Below, one piece after another: positions 1 through 8,304 of a DNA stretch of 64,000 bases. The stretch lies in the NCBI GenBank assembly GCA_023391285.1, contig JAEWBF010000012.1:1-64000 (forward strand), read 5' to 3'. A program made the translations under genes and the position numbers. Origin of the DNA: Verrucomicrobiota bacterium (lineage in GTDB: Bacteria; Verrucomicrobiota; Verrucomicrobiia; Opitutales; Opitutaceae). A model generated the notes under the pieces. The model was not told where the DNA came from, made no database searches, and saw nothing but the letters and a program-made list of their open reading frames with translations. Position 1 is the first letter of the stretch; each line of letters starts with the position of its first letter.

Positions 1-1227
1 CGCCGGAAACGCCAGATTTACGAGGCGCCGCTGCCTCCCGGCGAGGCCGAGCGGCGAGCCCGCGAACAGGTCGCCTTGTGGGCGGCCGAACAGGCGAACC
101 AAACCCTCGCGATCCGCCGGGTGCAGACCCGTCTCTCGGAAGACCAACTTCGGCTCGCCGAGCGATTCTTCGAATGGGCGTCCCAGGATATCACCTGTGA
201 ACGAGTCCGATTGCTGGCGACCTCGCCCTTAACGGACGAGCAACTGTATCTCGCGCAGATCCTGTTTCGCCGCCTCCCGAACATCACCGACGACGAACTC
301 CTCGCGCGCGTCATCCAATGGCAGCGAGAGATGCAAGCGCCCAAGCTTGCACTGTCCAAAGCGGTCGAGCAGTTCATGGCCTCGCGACGGGTGCAAAGCG
401 GACAGCGGGCCACCTACGAAGGCGTTCTTGCTGCCTTGGCCGAAGCGGTGGGCCAGGAACGGTCCGTCGGCGACATCAGCCAAACTGACCTTGAGCGGTT
501 CCTCGGGCGTTACGCCAACCCGGTCACCTTCAACAAACGCCGCGGAGATCTCGCTGTCTTCTTCAATTTTTTGATCAAGCGCGAAGTCCTGAAAGTGTCG
601 CCGCTGCGATTCCTTGACCCACGCGAAGAGCCGCCCAAGGACAATATGCCAGAAACGCTCCCTGCGGATCGGGCGGCGGCGCTTATGAAGGATGTTGAGG
701 ATCACTATCCCGGTTTGGCGACGTATTTTGCCCTCGCGCTGTTTGGCGCATGCCGGCCGTCGTGGCGGATTGGCGAAGCGTATGAACTCATTTACAAAGA
801 TCCTGAGAAGCGTGGGTGGATTTTCCGCGAAACCGCGATTCACATCCCTGGTTCAATCAGTAAAACGGGGAAGCCGCGCGAAGTCCCGCTAGCCGACGTG
901 CCGCCGCTTGGAGAGTGGCTCAGTGCGTATCCGCCGGGGGCACTGCCATTGCCGCCGAATCCGGAGCGCGTGATCCAAACACTGCGCGCCGCGCATCAGA
1001 TTCCGCACGATGGGTTGCGTCATACCGGCATCTCGATTGCGCTTGCCGCCGGCATGGAGTTTTCCCGTGCGACGCTGATCTTCGGAGTAGATGAACCGAC
1101 AATGAAGCAGCGTTATGCCGGGCTGTTGTCGCGCGATGCGGCAAGTGCACTTCGCAGAATCACTCCGATGCGCTCCGCAAACGAGCCGGCGGAGATAGCG
1201 GAGGAGCGGGCTTCGTTAGCTGTTTAG
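1..1227 (+). CDS. Tyrosine-type site-specific integrase, 5' end outside window
   Basis: The reading frame is open from the first base with no ATG before residue 25 or so, so the true start lies upstream of the window. A central region resembles the helical core-binding domain of phage integrases (near the AVEQFMASRR segment). The C-terminal half carries catalytic-type motifs: an Arg in WRIGEAYEL, a Lys in SKTGKPREVPL, HDGLRHT (the H-x-x-R box) and a terminal Tyr in MKQRYAGL. The usual GH box before the Tyr is replaced by FGVDEP, as in several divergent integrases. The family catalyses strand exchange at att sites. Position at the left of the accessory block fits an island integrase, but whether it made this island is inference. 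Confidence 0.78.
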   Translation, partial: RRKRQIYEAPLPPGEAERRAREQVALWAAEQANQTLAIRRVQTRLSEDQLRLAERFFEWASQDITCERVRLLATSPLTDEQLYLAQILFRRLPNITDDELLARVIQWQREMQAPKLALSKAVEQFMASRRVQSGQRATYEGVLAALAEAVGQERSVGDISQTDLERFLGRYANPVTFNKRRGDLAVFFNFLIKREVLKVSPLRFLDPREEPPKDNMPETLPADRAAALMKDVEDHYPGLATYFALALFGACRPSWRIGEAYELIYKDPEKRGWIFRETAIHIPGSISKTGKPREVPLADVPPLGEWLSAYPPGALPLPPNPERVIQTLRAAHQIPHDGLRHTGISIALAAGMEFSRATLIFGVDEPTMKQRYAGLLSRDAASALRRITPMRSANEPAEIAEERASLAV

Positions 1228-1283
1228 AATCGCTACGTGAACGAGAAAGCGCGTAAGGATTCAATCATCCTAAACAGACTGCC

Positions 1284-2513
1284 CTACGAACGCACGTGCG
1301 GGAGGCTCCTGCCGTGGTGGACCCATCGGTTGATCTCTCGTCTGATCTGCCGGACATCGGTATGCCTCAGCCGACGATCATATCCGCGCAGAAGGTGCAG
1401 TGTATGCCCGTCCCGTGCGAGCGTCTCAACCTGACGAAACTTCGTGGCGAGGTAAGCTGAGTGATCGGTGCCGAGGCACTCTATCAAGAAAGGGGTCTGA
1501 CACATAGGACTCGTTATCACGAAGTCCGGCGTCACATGGTCGAACATTGGAAAGACCGGCTTTTGAATTTCCATTCGGCTGCGGTCCCGTGGCGGCAATT
1601 CACGGATAATTGCTACAAGGGAATGGAGCACAATGTCCTCGAGGCGGCTGTCCACGAGCACTCCGAGATGGCTGAACGGATGAGCATATGCTGAGAGCAG
1701 ATTACCACTAGCATCGGCAACAGTTGCAACAATGGCGAACGGACCTTCCGTCGTTCGTCCAAAACGCGCAACTGGGTTCCTGACACTGAACCAACGACCA
1801 TCGACGCGCACTGCGTGTTCGCCGACGTGAGAAGCTACACCCATTAATAGTGCGTAAGGTCGAATTGGTGTCGTCCAGCCGACCCGCTGGGCGGCGACAT
1901 CGAAAAGGCGTGCGACATCGGTTTCTAGACGGGCCGTTTCAATGAGACCGTCCGCCGCAACGCCACGGGCAAGACGGCACTGATTGGCCCGCGCTAGAAG
2001 AGCCGGCATGAAATCCGGGCCGCGGACACGATCGAGATTGGCGCCACTTACCAGGCTGCGCAGCAAACCTCCGAGCAATATCGGGGGCGGCGATCGATGT
2101 CGCGTTCGACGCTCTTCTATGTGCGAAGCGTCGAAAACTAGGATCGGCTGAAAAGTAGGATCGGTTACGAGGTTCAAGGGGCGATTGATATTGAACCTAG
2201 TCGGTGGCAGCGGATCTCGGAACCGGGGAAGCCGGCCCCTTGTGCGTCGAAAGACGCGCAGGAAATGGATGCCGTTTCGAAGCACTACAGTCGCATGGAT
2301 CGTAAGCAGCGTCTGCTCGTCCACGAGGCGAACCCAGAACCGGTTTCGGATCTCGCGGAGAAGATCGAGATCGAGCGATGCCGGAGTTTGGACACCGGCT
2401 TGCGAGCAAGTGCGCTGACGCATCAAGTGCTCCACGTCGACGGCTTGCTGTTCGCTCAACAGCTGTTCATCGGTTGGCGCGTCAAAAAATTTTACTACGA
2501 GTTCAACGGGCAT
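1284..2513 (-). CDS. Unknown protein with PD-(D/E)xK-like C-terminus
   Basis: About 409 residues starting MPVELVVKFF. The ATG lies 5 nt after the upstream gene's stop and follows an AGGGGAC ribosome-binding-like stretch, so I prefer it to a start 31 codons upstream. Most of the protein is unrecognised. Near the C-terminus TPDFVITSP followed by FLIECLG and a conserved-looking Y..K pattern resembles the PD-(D/E)xK nuclease core, with the catalytic Lys replaced by Leu. Similar stretches occur in proteins of conjugative elements. It is the third gene of a minus-strand operon with the genes at 2518 and 3413. Nuclease activity is a guess; the residue usually needed for catalysis is not evident. Confidence 0.55.
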   Translation of the reverse strand: MPVELVVKFFDAPTDEQLLSEQQAVDVEHLMRQRTCSQAGVQTPASLDLDLLREIRNRFWVRLVDEQTLLTIHATVVLRNGIHFLRVFRRTRGRLPRFRDPLPPTRFNINRPLNLVTDPTFQPILVFDASHIEERRTRHRSPPPILLGGLLRSLVSGANLDRVRGPDFMPALLARANQCRLARGVAADGLIETARLETDVARLFDVAAQRVGWTTPIRPYALLMGVASHVGEHAVRVDGRWFSVRNPVARFGRTTEGPFAIVATVADASGNLLSAYAHPFSHLGVLVDSRLEDIVLHSLVAIIRELPPRDRSRMEIQKPVFPMFDHVTPDFVITSPMCQTPFLIECLGTDHSAYLATKFRQVETLARDGHTLHLLRGYDRRLRHTDVRQIRREINRWVHHGRSLPHVRS

Positions 2514-2517
2514 GGCA

Positions 2518-3411
2518 TCAATAGTCCCCTGGATGCGAGTTCTTGGGGAACGTCGGAGTAGAGGAAGGAACTGCGTTTGCACTGTGTGCTCGGGGCTGTG
2601 GGGCACCGGGTGAGAGTTTGTTGTTCTCGGCGAGTTGCCGTTGCACCTCGGCGCGAGCCCGGAGGAGCAACTCGTCGATCTGAAGTCGCAAGCGGCGCTT
2701 GTTTAGCCGCCGTTCGACGTATTCATCGTGTATTGACCAGTCGACATCGAGAGCACGTCGATCGCTGAGTAGAAGCGGAAGATTGGCAGCTGTGACCGGA
2801 ACTTTGCGCGCTAGGGCGGATACGGCTACGTGTGCGATGATCGTTTCGACGCTCTGCTGATTCTGGCGAGTGGCTCTGATGGCGCTCCCTTCTCGAAGGG
2901 GTGGAAGAGCGTTTGCGCGACGTTCTTGATTTAGGATGCAAACGACCGCATCCGCCGCGCTTCGAACGCGCGTCCAAAGACTGCGGTCGAAGGAGCGCCT
3001 CCGAATCGGCAGCGGTCCGGTTTCCGCGCAGGGGACGATCAAGTTTAGGTCACTCGCGCCGGAGAGTTCGTTGACGTGCCACGCCCCCGGCGCTTGACCG
3101 CGAAACGCTAGCGCTATGCGGATTTGAGCGTGGATGCGGGCGCGTTCGGTGGCACTCAACCAAGCGCCGTCCTCCATCCGCACGATCACCCACTCGGCGA
3201 GTCTTCGAGTTTGATGAGAGCGCCCCGACTCGTCGTTGAGTCGTCGGACGCGGTCGCACACATCAGCGACGAAATCCGTTGTGAAGTTCGGCCAATCTTG
3301 AGTCTCGATGGAGTATTCACGATGCGACGGAGTCGTGGTGCTCTGAACGTATTCAAGAGCGCCGAGCAGCCCCTTTGGCGAATGGAGTGAGATGATGGTC
3401 GTGACCGGCAT
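2518..3411 (-). CDS. Unknown protein, operon middle gene
   Basis: About 297 residues starting MPVTTIISLHSPKG. The ATG is separated by one base from the stop of the upstream gene (3413), indicating translational coupling. No domain is confidently recognised. A segment WHVNELSGASDLNLIVP recalls the His/Asp-rich pattern of some relaxases, but the three-His metal motif of MOB relaxases is not visible, so I do not call it one. The C-terminus is rich in Arg/Lys helices followed by a Pro/Ser tail, which suggests nucleic-acid contact. Its neighbours are equally uncharacterised. Confidence 0.55.
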   Translation of the reverse strand: MPVTTIISLHSPKGLLGALEYVQSTTTPSHREYSIETQDWPNFTTDFVADVCDRVRRLNDESGRSHQTRRLAEWVIVRMEDGAWLSATERARIHAQIRIALAFRGQAPGAWHVNELSGASDLNLIVPCAETGPLPIRRRSFDRSLWTRVRSAADAVVCILNQERRANALPPLREGSAIRATRQNQQSVETIIAHVAVSALARKVPVTAANLPLLLSDRRALDVDWSIHDEYVERRLNKRRLRLQIDELLLRARAEVQRQLAENNKLSPGAPQPRAHSANAVPSSTPTFPKNSHPGDY

Positions 3412-3412
3412 A

Positions 3413-4162
3413 TTATTCGCCAAACAGCGTGTGCTGCGCTTGCTCGGTTTTGGGTAAGTCGTAGCGACTAGTCCGAATCGTTCCGTTTCCCGCCTCTAGC
3501 CGTTTTTGAATTTTTGCGACGGCCCACCGTTCCTCCTCGCGGAGATTTTCGTGCGCGAGCAGTTCGGCGACGAGAGTTGCCAGATCTCTCCGCTTGCGAA
3601 CTTTCCGGTGTGCCTCGCAGCCAAGATGCGACTTAAGCTTCGTGAGCGAAGGGTAGGTGCCAGCGTTGGCATTAAGAGCGCTCGATAGTTTTTCGCGGCA
3701 GTTCCTCTTGTTGAGGTGAGGCGCAATTGCACGCGCGGATGCTTCGAACTCCGCGAGCGGCAAACTCCATCTGTGCAGCGCGGCTTGAACGCGTGCTACC
3801 GTGCGGAATCTAGACCACGTGAAATAACCTCCTGCGAAATAGCGGTCGAGATACTCCCGCCAACTTAGACCCTCGTGTTTGTGTAGCCCGCGACACTTTG
3901 CCTCTTCCAGGCGATGTGCTCGCCGCACCTTTGCAGCAAACCCGTCGCGGTCCGCAGCGGCATCAATGTTGTCGCGCGCAATCAACTCAGCCTTCGCCTC
4001 CTCGGGATCTTCCGGGAGGGGAGGAGATCCAATCCCGAACTCCTCGGCTTCGAATCGTAGGTATGTTGCGCCAGCCGCGGCCGCTGTGTCGGTTTGAGCC
4101 AGGGAGGTGACCGGGGGATTTTCGGAATTTTGAGAACGCTTCGAATTAGCCATCCCGCGCAT
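3413..4162 (-). CDS. Unknown basic helical protein, operon first gene
   Basis: About 249 residues (alternative start three codons in, at 4153). The N-terminal 25 residues are Ser/Asn/Ala-rich and probably disordered. A short acidic stretch (PEDPEEAKAE) follows, then a predicted helical, Lys/Arg-rich body ending LPKTEQAQHTLFGE. I see no catalytic motif. It is the promoter-proximal gene of a tight minus-strand operon (4162 to 1284) with single-base spacing to the next gene. The 4163-4358 gap upstream is AT-richer than its surroundings and probably holds the promoter. Confidence 0.55.
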   Translation of the reverse strand: MRGMANSKRSQNSENPPVTSLAQTDTAAAAGATYLRFEAEEFGIGSPPLPEDPEEAKAELIARDNIDAAADRDGFAAKVRRAHRLEEAKCRGLHKHEGLSWREYLDRYFAGGYFTWSRFRTVARVQAALHRWSLPLAEFEASARAIAPHLNKRNCREKLSSALNANAGTYPSLTKLKSHLGCEAHRKVRKRRDLATLVAELLAHENLREEERWAVAKIQKRLEAGNGTIRTSRYDLPKTEQAQHTLFGE

Positions 4163-4333
4163 ATGCGCCGGTCTCGATTTCCGAGAAGCGGAGATAGCAA
4201 AAAAGATCGGACGATTGAGCTACCTACAGATATGTAGATACTTATGTGAGTTATTGTTGCTCGGGTCCCCTTTCAGTCGAGGGCGGAAGAAGGGGGCAGT
4301 CGCGCTGGCAGACGCGATTTGATCGGCGGCGAA

Positions 4334-4347
4334 GGGGACGCGTCCCC
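4334..4347. repeat. 14-bp perfect palindrome between operons
   Basis: GGGGACGCGTCCCC is a perfect palindrome in the 196-bp gap between the stop of the minus-strand gene at 4359 and the operon starting at 4162. It may act as a terminator stem for the upstream gene, although no T-run follows on the minus strand. The adjacent stop codon lies in GCCTAAC, which matches one half of an integron attC core, but no partner half is visible. Confidence 0.45.
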
Positions 4348-4358
4348 CACACCACACG

Positions 4359-4664
4359 TTAGGCGAGAAGCTGATTATGTAACCTGCTCCGAACGTCTGC
4401 TCCCCCTACGTCAAATAATTCTTCGCGCCAATTTCGCGTCGTCGCGATTAAGATGAGTTCCGCCGGATCCTCGTGAGCCCAAACCCATGCAATTTCATTC
4501 TCGGAGCCAGGGAAGAACAGGAACCGACGCCGGTTGGGTTCTCGAATAATCCGCCCAACAATCTCCCCCCTCTGGCCGGTGACTAGGTAAACGTCCACTC
4601 CCGGCGATGTAGACGGTTGAACGATCGCGTTCCTCTGCTCTTTGGTGGCTCCCCCGGCCGTCAC
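4359..4664 (-). CDS. Small unknown protein (101 aa)
   Basis: 101 residues, starting on an ATGA overlap with the stop of the preceding gene at 4661, so translation is probably coupled. The sequence alternates beta-like stretches (VDVYLVTGQRGEIVGRIIR, RRFLFFPG, ELILIATT) and looks like a small globular beta-rich domain. I do not recognise the family. It is the last gene of a four-gene operon of orphan proteins running from 6540 down to 4359. Confidence 0.5.
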   Translation of the reverse strand: MTAGGATKEQRNAIVQPSTSPGVDVYLVTGQRGEIVGRIIREPNRRRFLFFPGSENEIAWVWAHEDPAELILIATTRNWREELFDVGGADVRSRLHNQLLA

Positions 4665-5443
4665 GGCAAGTCCTCGGAGCGCGCTTGTAATCCGCGGTTA
4701 AGCGAGTCGATGGCCTCGTTTGTGAGTTCTGAATTGTAAGTCGAGATGACTATGCGAACCGAATCAGCGAGCGCGGCATGGTCGGTGGAGATTATATGCG
4801 CAAGCGCGCCCCAAGAAGGAGACCGAGCGTTCGTGGCGATGGCGCGGATCGCGAGTTGGAGGAGAGCTTCGCTAGCAGCGTTTTCGACCAAGTCTCTGAC
4901 ACAAGACGCAAGGAGATCTGGATGATACCCTTTTACGCGGTTCGACGATTTTTCTCGTTGGAAGAGGGAAGGGTAGCGCTGCCCCAAATCACGACGTGCT
5001 GAAATGAAGTCTTCCGCCCGGCCAATGCCGGAGCATGCGTGACTGAACGCGCCGGCAATTATCGCTTCGCCGGCCGTCGTGGGTGCGCGAAGCGCGATGG
5101 CGGCTTTCAGATGCTTAGCAATGGCCTCTACATCGCCGTCAGCTGTAGCCTCTCTTACCAACCGCGCATGGCCGTGGATTAGTCGATCGATAAACGCTGC
5201 ACGCCAAAGCTCGGACGGAGCACCGACGCCCATCCATCGGGTCGACTGAAGATTTTCGACCACCCACATGGGCGCTCTCCGAGCGAACTCCGCGAGTGCC
5301 CGCGACACGTTAGGGTGCCGCGCGATCATAACATCTGTCACTGAATGCGTGCTCACAATCTCGGCTGCCTGTTGCCATGCTCCTTCGTAGCAGCAGCCAA
5401 CAAAAGCCCGCATCCAGCCCGGGACGTATTGGGAGCTACTCAT
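4661..5443 (-). CDS. Unknown all-helical protein, paralogue of upstream gene
   Basis: 260 residues, mostly alpha-helical and rich in Ala. Start overlaps the upstream gene's stop by 8 bp. The layout (W near the N-terminus, RHPNVSRALAEFA, LWRAAFIDRLI, a later PSLFQR) parallels the upstream gene (WFIDAI, GHPELAFGAARAA, LWRIFGG...), so the two look like diverged tandem paralogues. No enzymatic motif is visible; repeat-type scaffolds would fit. Function unknown. Confidence 0.5.
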   Translation of the reverse strand: MSSSQYVPGWMRAFVGCCYEGAWQQAAEIVSTHSVTDVMIARHPNVSRALAEFARRAPMWVVENLQSTRWMGVGAPSELWRAAFIDRLIHGHARLVREATADGDVEAIAKHLKAAIALRAPTTAGEAIIAGAFSHACSGIGRAEDFISARRDLGQRYPSLFQREKSSNRVKGYHPDLLASCVRDLVENAASEALLQLAIRAIATNARSPSWGALAHIISTDHAALADSVRIVISTYNSELTNEAIDSLNRGLQARSEDLP

Positions 5444-6269
5444 CGGACGCTACATCGCTATCGGATTCGAACTCTCCTGGCGCGGTCCCTTCGGGTTCCG
5501 AGCGCGTTGTTCGTTGGAGCCATTCGCCACCCGCTGGAGAGAGTGCGTTTAGCGCAGTCGGCCGGTCCAATAGATCCAGGATCTCAGGCCAAAGCGCGAG
5601 CACAGGCCCCTGATCAAAGAAGATAAGCATCGGCCACTCGGCTTTGCTCAATGCGTGCTTGAGCAACTCGGGAACAAGATCCGAATAGCTGTCGGATTGT
5701 GTGAGAGCCTCGAGGAGTCTTATGGGGAGAGCGAAGGGGTGGGAGGGACCAAAGTGATGCTCGAGGAAGGTCGGCGTTTCCCAAACGCCAGATGGGATGC
5801 GCTGTCTTCGCCGCTCGACTAACAGCGCTGTCATTGCCGATGCCTGTTTCGCGTGCACGGTATTCGTGGTGAGAGTGAGCAAGCGTCGGATCACTTCCCT
5901 CGAGGATCGTGTCGCTGACGGTAGCGCGATCATCTCCGCCAGCTGGCGATAAACCACTTCCCATGACTCCCGCCGAACTCCGTCGCAAATTGCAGCCGCC
6001 GCGGATGCGAAGAAACTACGCGCGAATTTCGTCGGCCATATTGCGGCATCGAACCGTTCTTTACCCCCGAAGATTCGCCACAGTTCTTGTCCGATTGCGA
6101 ACCCGCCTAGGAGCGCTGCGCGTGCTGCGCCGAAGGCCAGTTCGGGATGGCCGCGAAGTTCGTTCTGCCGCATCGTGTGCCGGTGTTGACGGAGGCACGT
6201 CAGCGTCCGGCCCCAGTCCTCGATTTCAGCGGCGGCAATCGCGTCGATGAACCATTGATCAGCGGCCAT
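5436..6269 (-). CDS. Unknown all-helical protein
   Basis: About 277 residues starting MAADQWFIDAIAAAE. I choose this ATG because it overlaps the stop of the 6259 gene by only 11 bp, whereas the longer frame would overlap it by about 80 bp. The protein is helical with an acidic tail (EFESDSDVASDE). It shares a similar arrangement of aromatic and Pro residues with the following gene at 4661, suggesting a tandem duplication. No recognised family. Confidence 0.5.
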   Translation of the reverse strand: MAADQWFIDAIAAAEIEDWGRTLTCLRQHRHTMRQNELRGHPELAFGAARAALLGGFAIGQELWRIFGGKERFDAAIWPTKFARSFFASAAAAICDGVRRESWEVVYRQLAEMIALPSATRSSREVIRRLLTLTTNTVHAKQASAMTALLVERRRQRIPSGVWETPTFLEHHFGPSHPFALPIRLLEALTQSDSYSDLVPELLKHALSKAEWPMLIFFDQGPVLALWPEILDLLDRPTALNALSPAGGEWLQRTTRSEPEGTAPGEFESDSDVASDE

Positions 6270-6540
6270 TGCGCAAGCTCCGAAGGTATTCGTCAGCAAA
6301 CTGACGACGCCGACGGCGGTCCGCCCGTCGCTCTTCACTTTTACGTTCCGCCAGTTCCCGCCTCCAGCGTCGGAGATCGGCGCAGATGCACACCAACGCG
6401 AGCGCGGTCAGACCGGTAGCGAGACACGTGTCGAGACCATCACCATTCCAGTCGACGAACGGAAGTTGATAACAGAGGGCGCATACAAACACAACACGCA
6501 GGAATACCTGAGCGAACGCGGTCGAAAGCATATGAGACAT
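6259..6540 (-). CDS. Small membrane protein, two transmembrane segments
   Basis: About 93 residues starting MSHMLSTAFAQ. Two hydrophobic segments (around FLRVVFVCALCYQLPFV and GLTALALVCICADL) are followed by a highly charged Arg/Glu cytoplasmic-type tail. It is the first gene of the four-gene orphan operon. It begins 18 bp after a GTTAGGC element that forms one end of an attC-like structure, which is the position expected of the first gene in an integron cassette. Confidence 0.55.
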   Translation of the reverse strand: MSHMLSTAFAQVFLRVVFVCALCYQLPFVDWNGDGLDTCLATGLTALALVCICADLRRWRRELAERKSEERRADRRRRRQFADEYLRSLRNGR

Positions 6541-6557
6541 GCACCTATTTTCGGAGC

Positions 6558-6630
6558 GCCTAACGACTGCGGCCAGCTCTCCAGCCACCGCCTGCGCGGT
6601 AGCTGGAGAGGCAGTCTGCTTCGATTAAGC
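6558..6630 (-). repeat. attC-like recombination site
   Basis: Read on the minus strand this 73-bp segment runs GCTTAAT, then nested inverted arms, then GTTAGGC. Arms pair 6565-6570 with 6611-6616 (GACTGC/GCAGTC), 6577-6585 with 6602-6610 (CTCTCCAGC/GCTGGAGAG) and 6588-6591 with 6596-6599, with unpaired bases on one side only. GTTAGGC matches the GTTRRRY half of integron attC sites; GCTTAAT matches RYYYAAC except for its last base. The upstream gene's stop codon lies inside GCTTAAT, a common arrangement for integron cassettes. No integron integrase is in the window. Confidence 0.5.
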
Positions 6631-7311
6631 CCGCGCACTTGCGCAGTGCCGACGTGTGACTTGTCGTGCGGCTGAACGGGTCGAGATCTCGGTCGCGTCG
6701 ATCACTCCGTGACGCAGTGCGTGCAACACGAGATCAGCGTGGCTCCGGCAGCCGAGTTTTTGTTGGACGTCCGATCTGTGAGTTTCGGCTGTGATCGTCA
6801 CCATTCCCAACTTTTCCGCGACCTGCTCGTCGGTCAATCCGCGGGCGACCAACTCATAGACTTCGCGTTGACGCGGCGTTAGGAGGGGTAGCAGGCGCGG
6901 TCCGGACCCGAACGATGGACTCATCACGAAGCACGCAGAAGGCCGTAATGCACGGCTCCACGATTCGATTGTATCAGCATCGGTTACAACCGCGTGGGCG
7001 CCCGCGTGCCGAAGCCTGTCGGCAACGAGATCACATGGAACGAGGATCGAAGTCACCACCCGTGTGACCGTCGGATGAGCAGCCGCTGCACGGACAAGTC
7101 GCTCTGCCGAGGGGTGGCTTACGCAGTCGATAACGACTGCTTCGCAATTGTTAAGATGGGATTCGGCAGCACCAGGATGCAGGTAGCAGACGGACTTATA
7201 GTGATGTGCCCAAAACGCGGACAATGCAGCAGCCCAAGCGGGCCGCGCGGAAACAATGCTGAGACTCAAAGTAGCCTTTCCCTCCGCAAGACCCCGCTTC
7301 CTCCGCCCCAT
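6625..7311 (-). CDS. LuxR/FixJ-type response-regulator-like transcription factor
   Basis: About 228 residues. The C-terminus is a clear LuxR helix-turn-helix: LLTPRQREVYELVARGLTDE, then a recognition-helix region ending HRSDVQQKLGCRSHADLV. The N-terminal 120 residues have the alternating pattern of a receiver-like domain (EAVVIDCVSHPSA, VVTSILVPCD, AHAVVTDAD), but I do not see the usual acidic pocket and phosphoacceptor arrangement, so phosphorylation is doubtful. The start is uncertain: ATG at 7311, or a TTG about 14 codons in preceded by GGAGGGAAAG. It is the only HTH regulator near the orphan operon, but it sits across the attC-like element, so a link is not assured. Confidence 0.75.
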   Translation of the reverse strand: MGRRKRGLAEGKATLSLSIVSARPAWAAALSAFWAHHYKSVCYLHPGAAESHLNNCEAVVIDCVSHPSAERLVRAAAAHPTVTRVVTSILVPCDLVADRLRHAGAHAVVTDADTIESWSRALRPSACFVMSPSFGSGPRLLPLLTPRQREVYELVARGLTDEQVAEKLGMVTITAETHRSDVQQKLGCRSHADLVLHALRHGVIDATEISTRSAARQVTRRHCASARA

Positions 7312-8284
7312 TGAAAATCAATGAAGGGGAAAACTGATTCGCAGAGTGGGACGCATCGCGCGTGGCGTCGCGGTGCAGAAAACACGTGACCGCGGCCACC
7401 GCGGACTTTGACGCGACATGCGCAAAGCGCCACCAATGGAAGACCGCCTTCGCGGGGAAGAATTCCCCGCGGCGGGCCAAGCACAATCAAGCTTTGTTAC
7501 TGCTGAGCGTGACGCTGAGTCGCAGGTGCGCGATCTGTGCACCGGGATAAATGGAGACCGGCGTCGGTCTGAATAACTTGTTCGAAATCCCACTAATCCC
7601 GGTATACTGAATAGCTGCGAGCTCCGGCCAATACGCTGAGGTTATCGCGTGCTGCCGCGCTCGACACGGATTTTGTTTGGGTGCGCTGAACAAGCTTGGT
7701 GGCCGAGCCTGGGCCAAAGTGCGATTCGCGGATCAGGCTGAGGGACTCGCCTGCTCTCCGGCAGCGTTGGGAGCCACTTCATGCGGGTACGCGGCTCACT
7801 CAGTTGTCATCGAGCGTAGACGCAAACCAGCGAGCGTTCACTGCGCATAGTTCAATGAATGCATCACATCCGATGTGCTTGCTAAGCCATGTGATGCTTT
7901 TGATAGAGAAGAGGCCCGGGTTAGAGTTTTCCGCATGGAGTGTCTTTGCGTCGCTCATACCTCCTATGCGATCTTCACATCGCCGGGGCATCCCACAGTG
8001 GCACCGATAAAGCCAAAGTAAGAGGTTCTGGTCGCCTTCCCTTTTCAATCGACTCTCGTGCGTCAGGGACCGGCGGAGTGTGAACGGATGGGAATCCGGA
8101 CCCTGCAAATATTGTGTCATCGGTGGCGTGCACGTCATAGACGTCCCAACACCCATCGCCTTCGAATTGCCGATGATTCCTATGTATCGACGCGTCTGCG
8201 GGATTTCGTGAAATCCCCCACGCGTAGCGCGATTCGCCGATCATTCCGAACTAGCGGGCGTTGTCGTGCTGCGAGAGCCGTGTT
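7312..8284. other. Long intergenic region without a supportable gene
   Basis: About 970 bp. Open frames here lack ribosome-binding sites and protein-like composition, so I call none. The segment contains a 9-bp perfect inverted repeat at 7451-7471 (CGCGGGGAA-GAA-TTCCCCGCG). It may contain promoters for the LuxR-type gene (minus strand) but no clear -35/-10 pair was identified. Confidence 0.5.
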
Positions 8285-8304
8285 GCCCCCGTTTAAACGG
8301 GGGC
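8285..8304. repeat. 20-bp perfect palindrome overlapping a stop codon
   Basis: GCCCCCGTTTAAACGGGGGC is a perfect 20-bp palindrome. The TAA stop of the minus-strand gene ending at 8293 lies in its centre. It could act as a bidirectional terminator (CTTTGTT follows on the plus strand) or as a binding site for a dimeric protein. Confidence 0.6.

Noticed and set aside
2518..3411. Relaxase assignment for the 297-residue protein
   Set aside because: Only a loose His/Asp-rich segment matches; the three-His metal motif and catalytic Tyr are not visible.
7537..7556. Fifth copy of the TGCACC repeat
   Set aside because: Only TGCACCG and a distant TGG match; spacing and right arm do not.
7800..8156. 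118-codon minus-strand frame
   Set aside because: No protein-like pattern and no start signal; the region is best left as intergenic.
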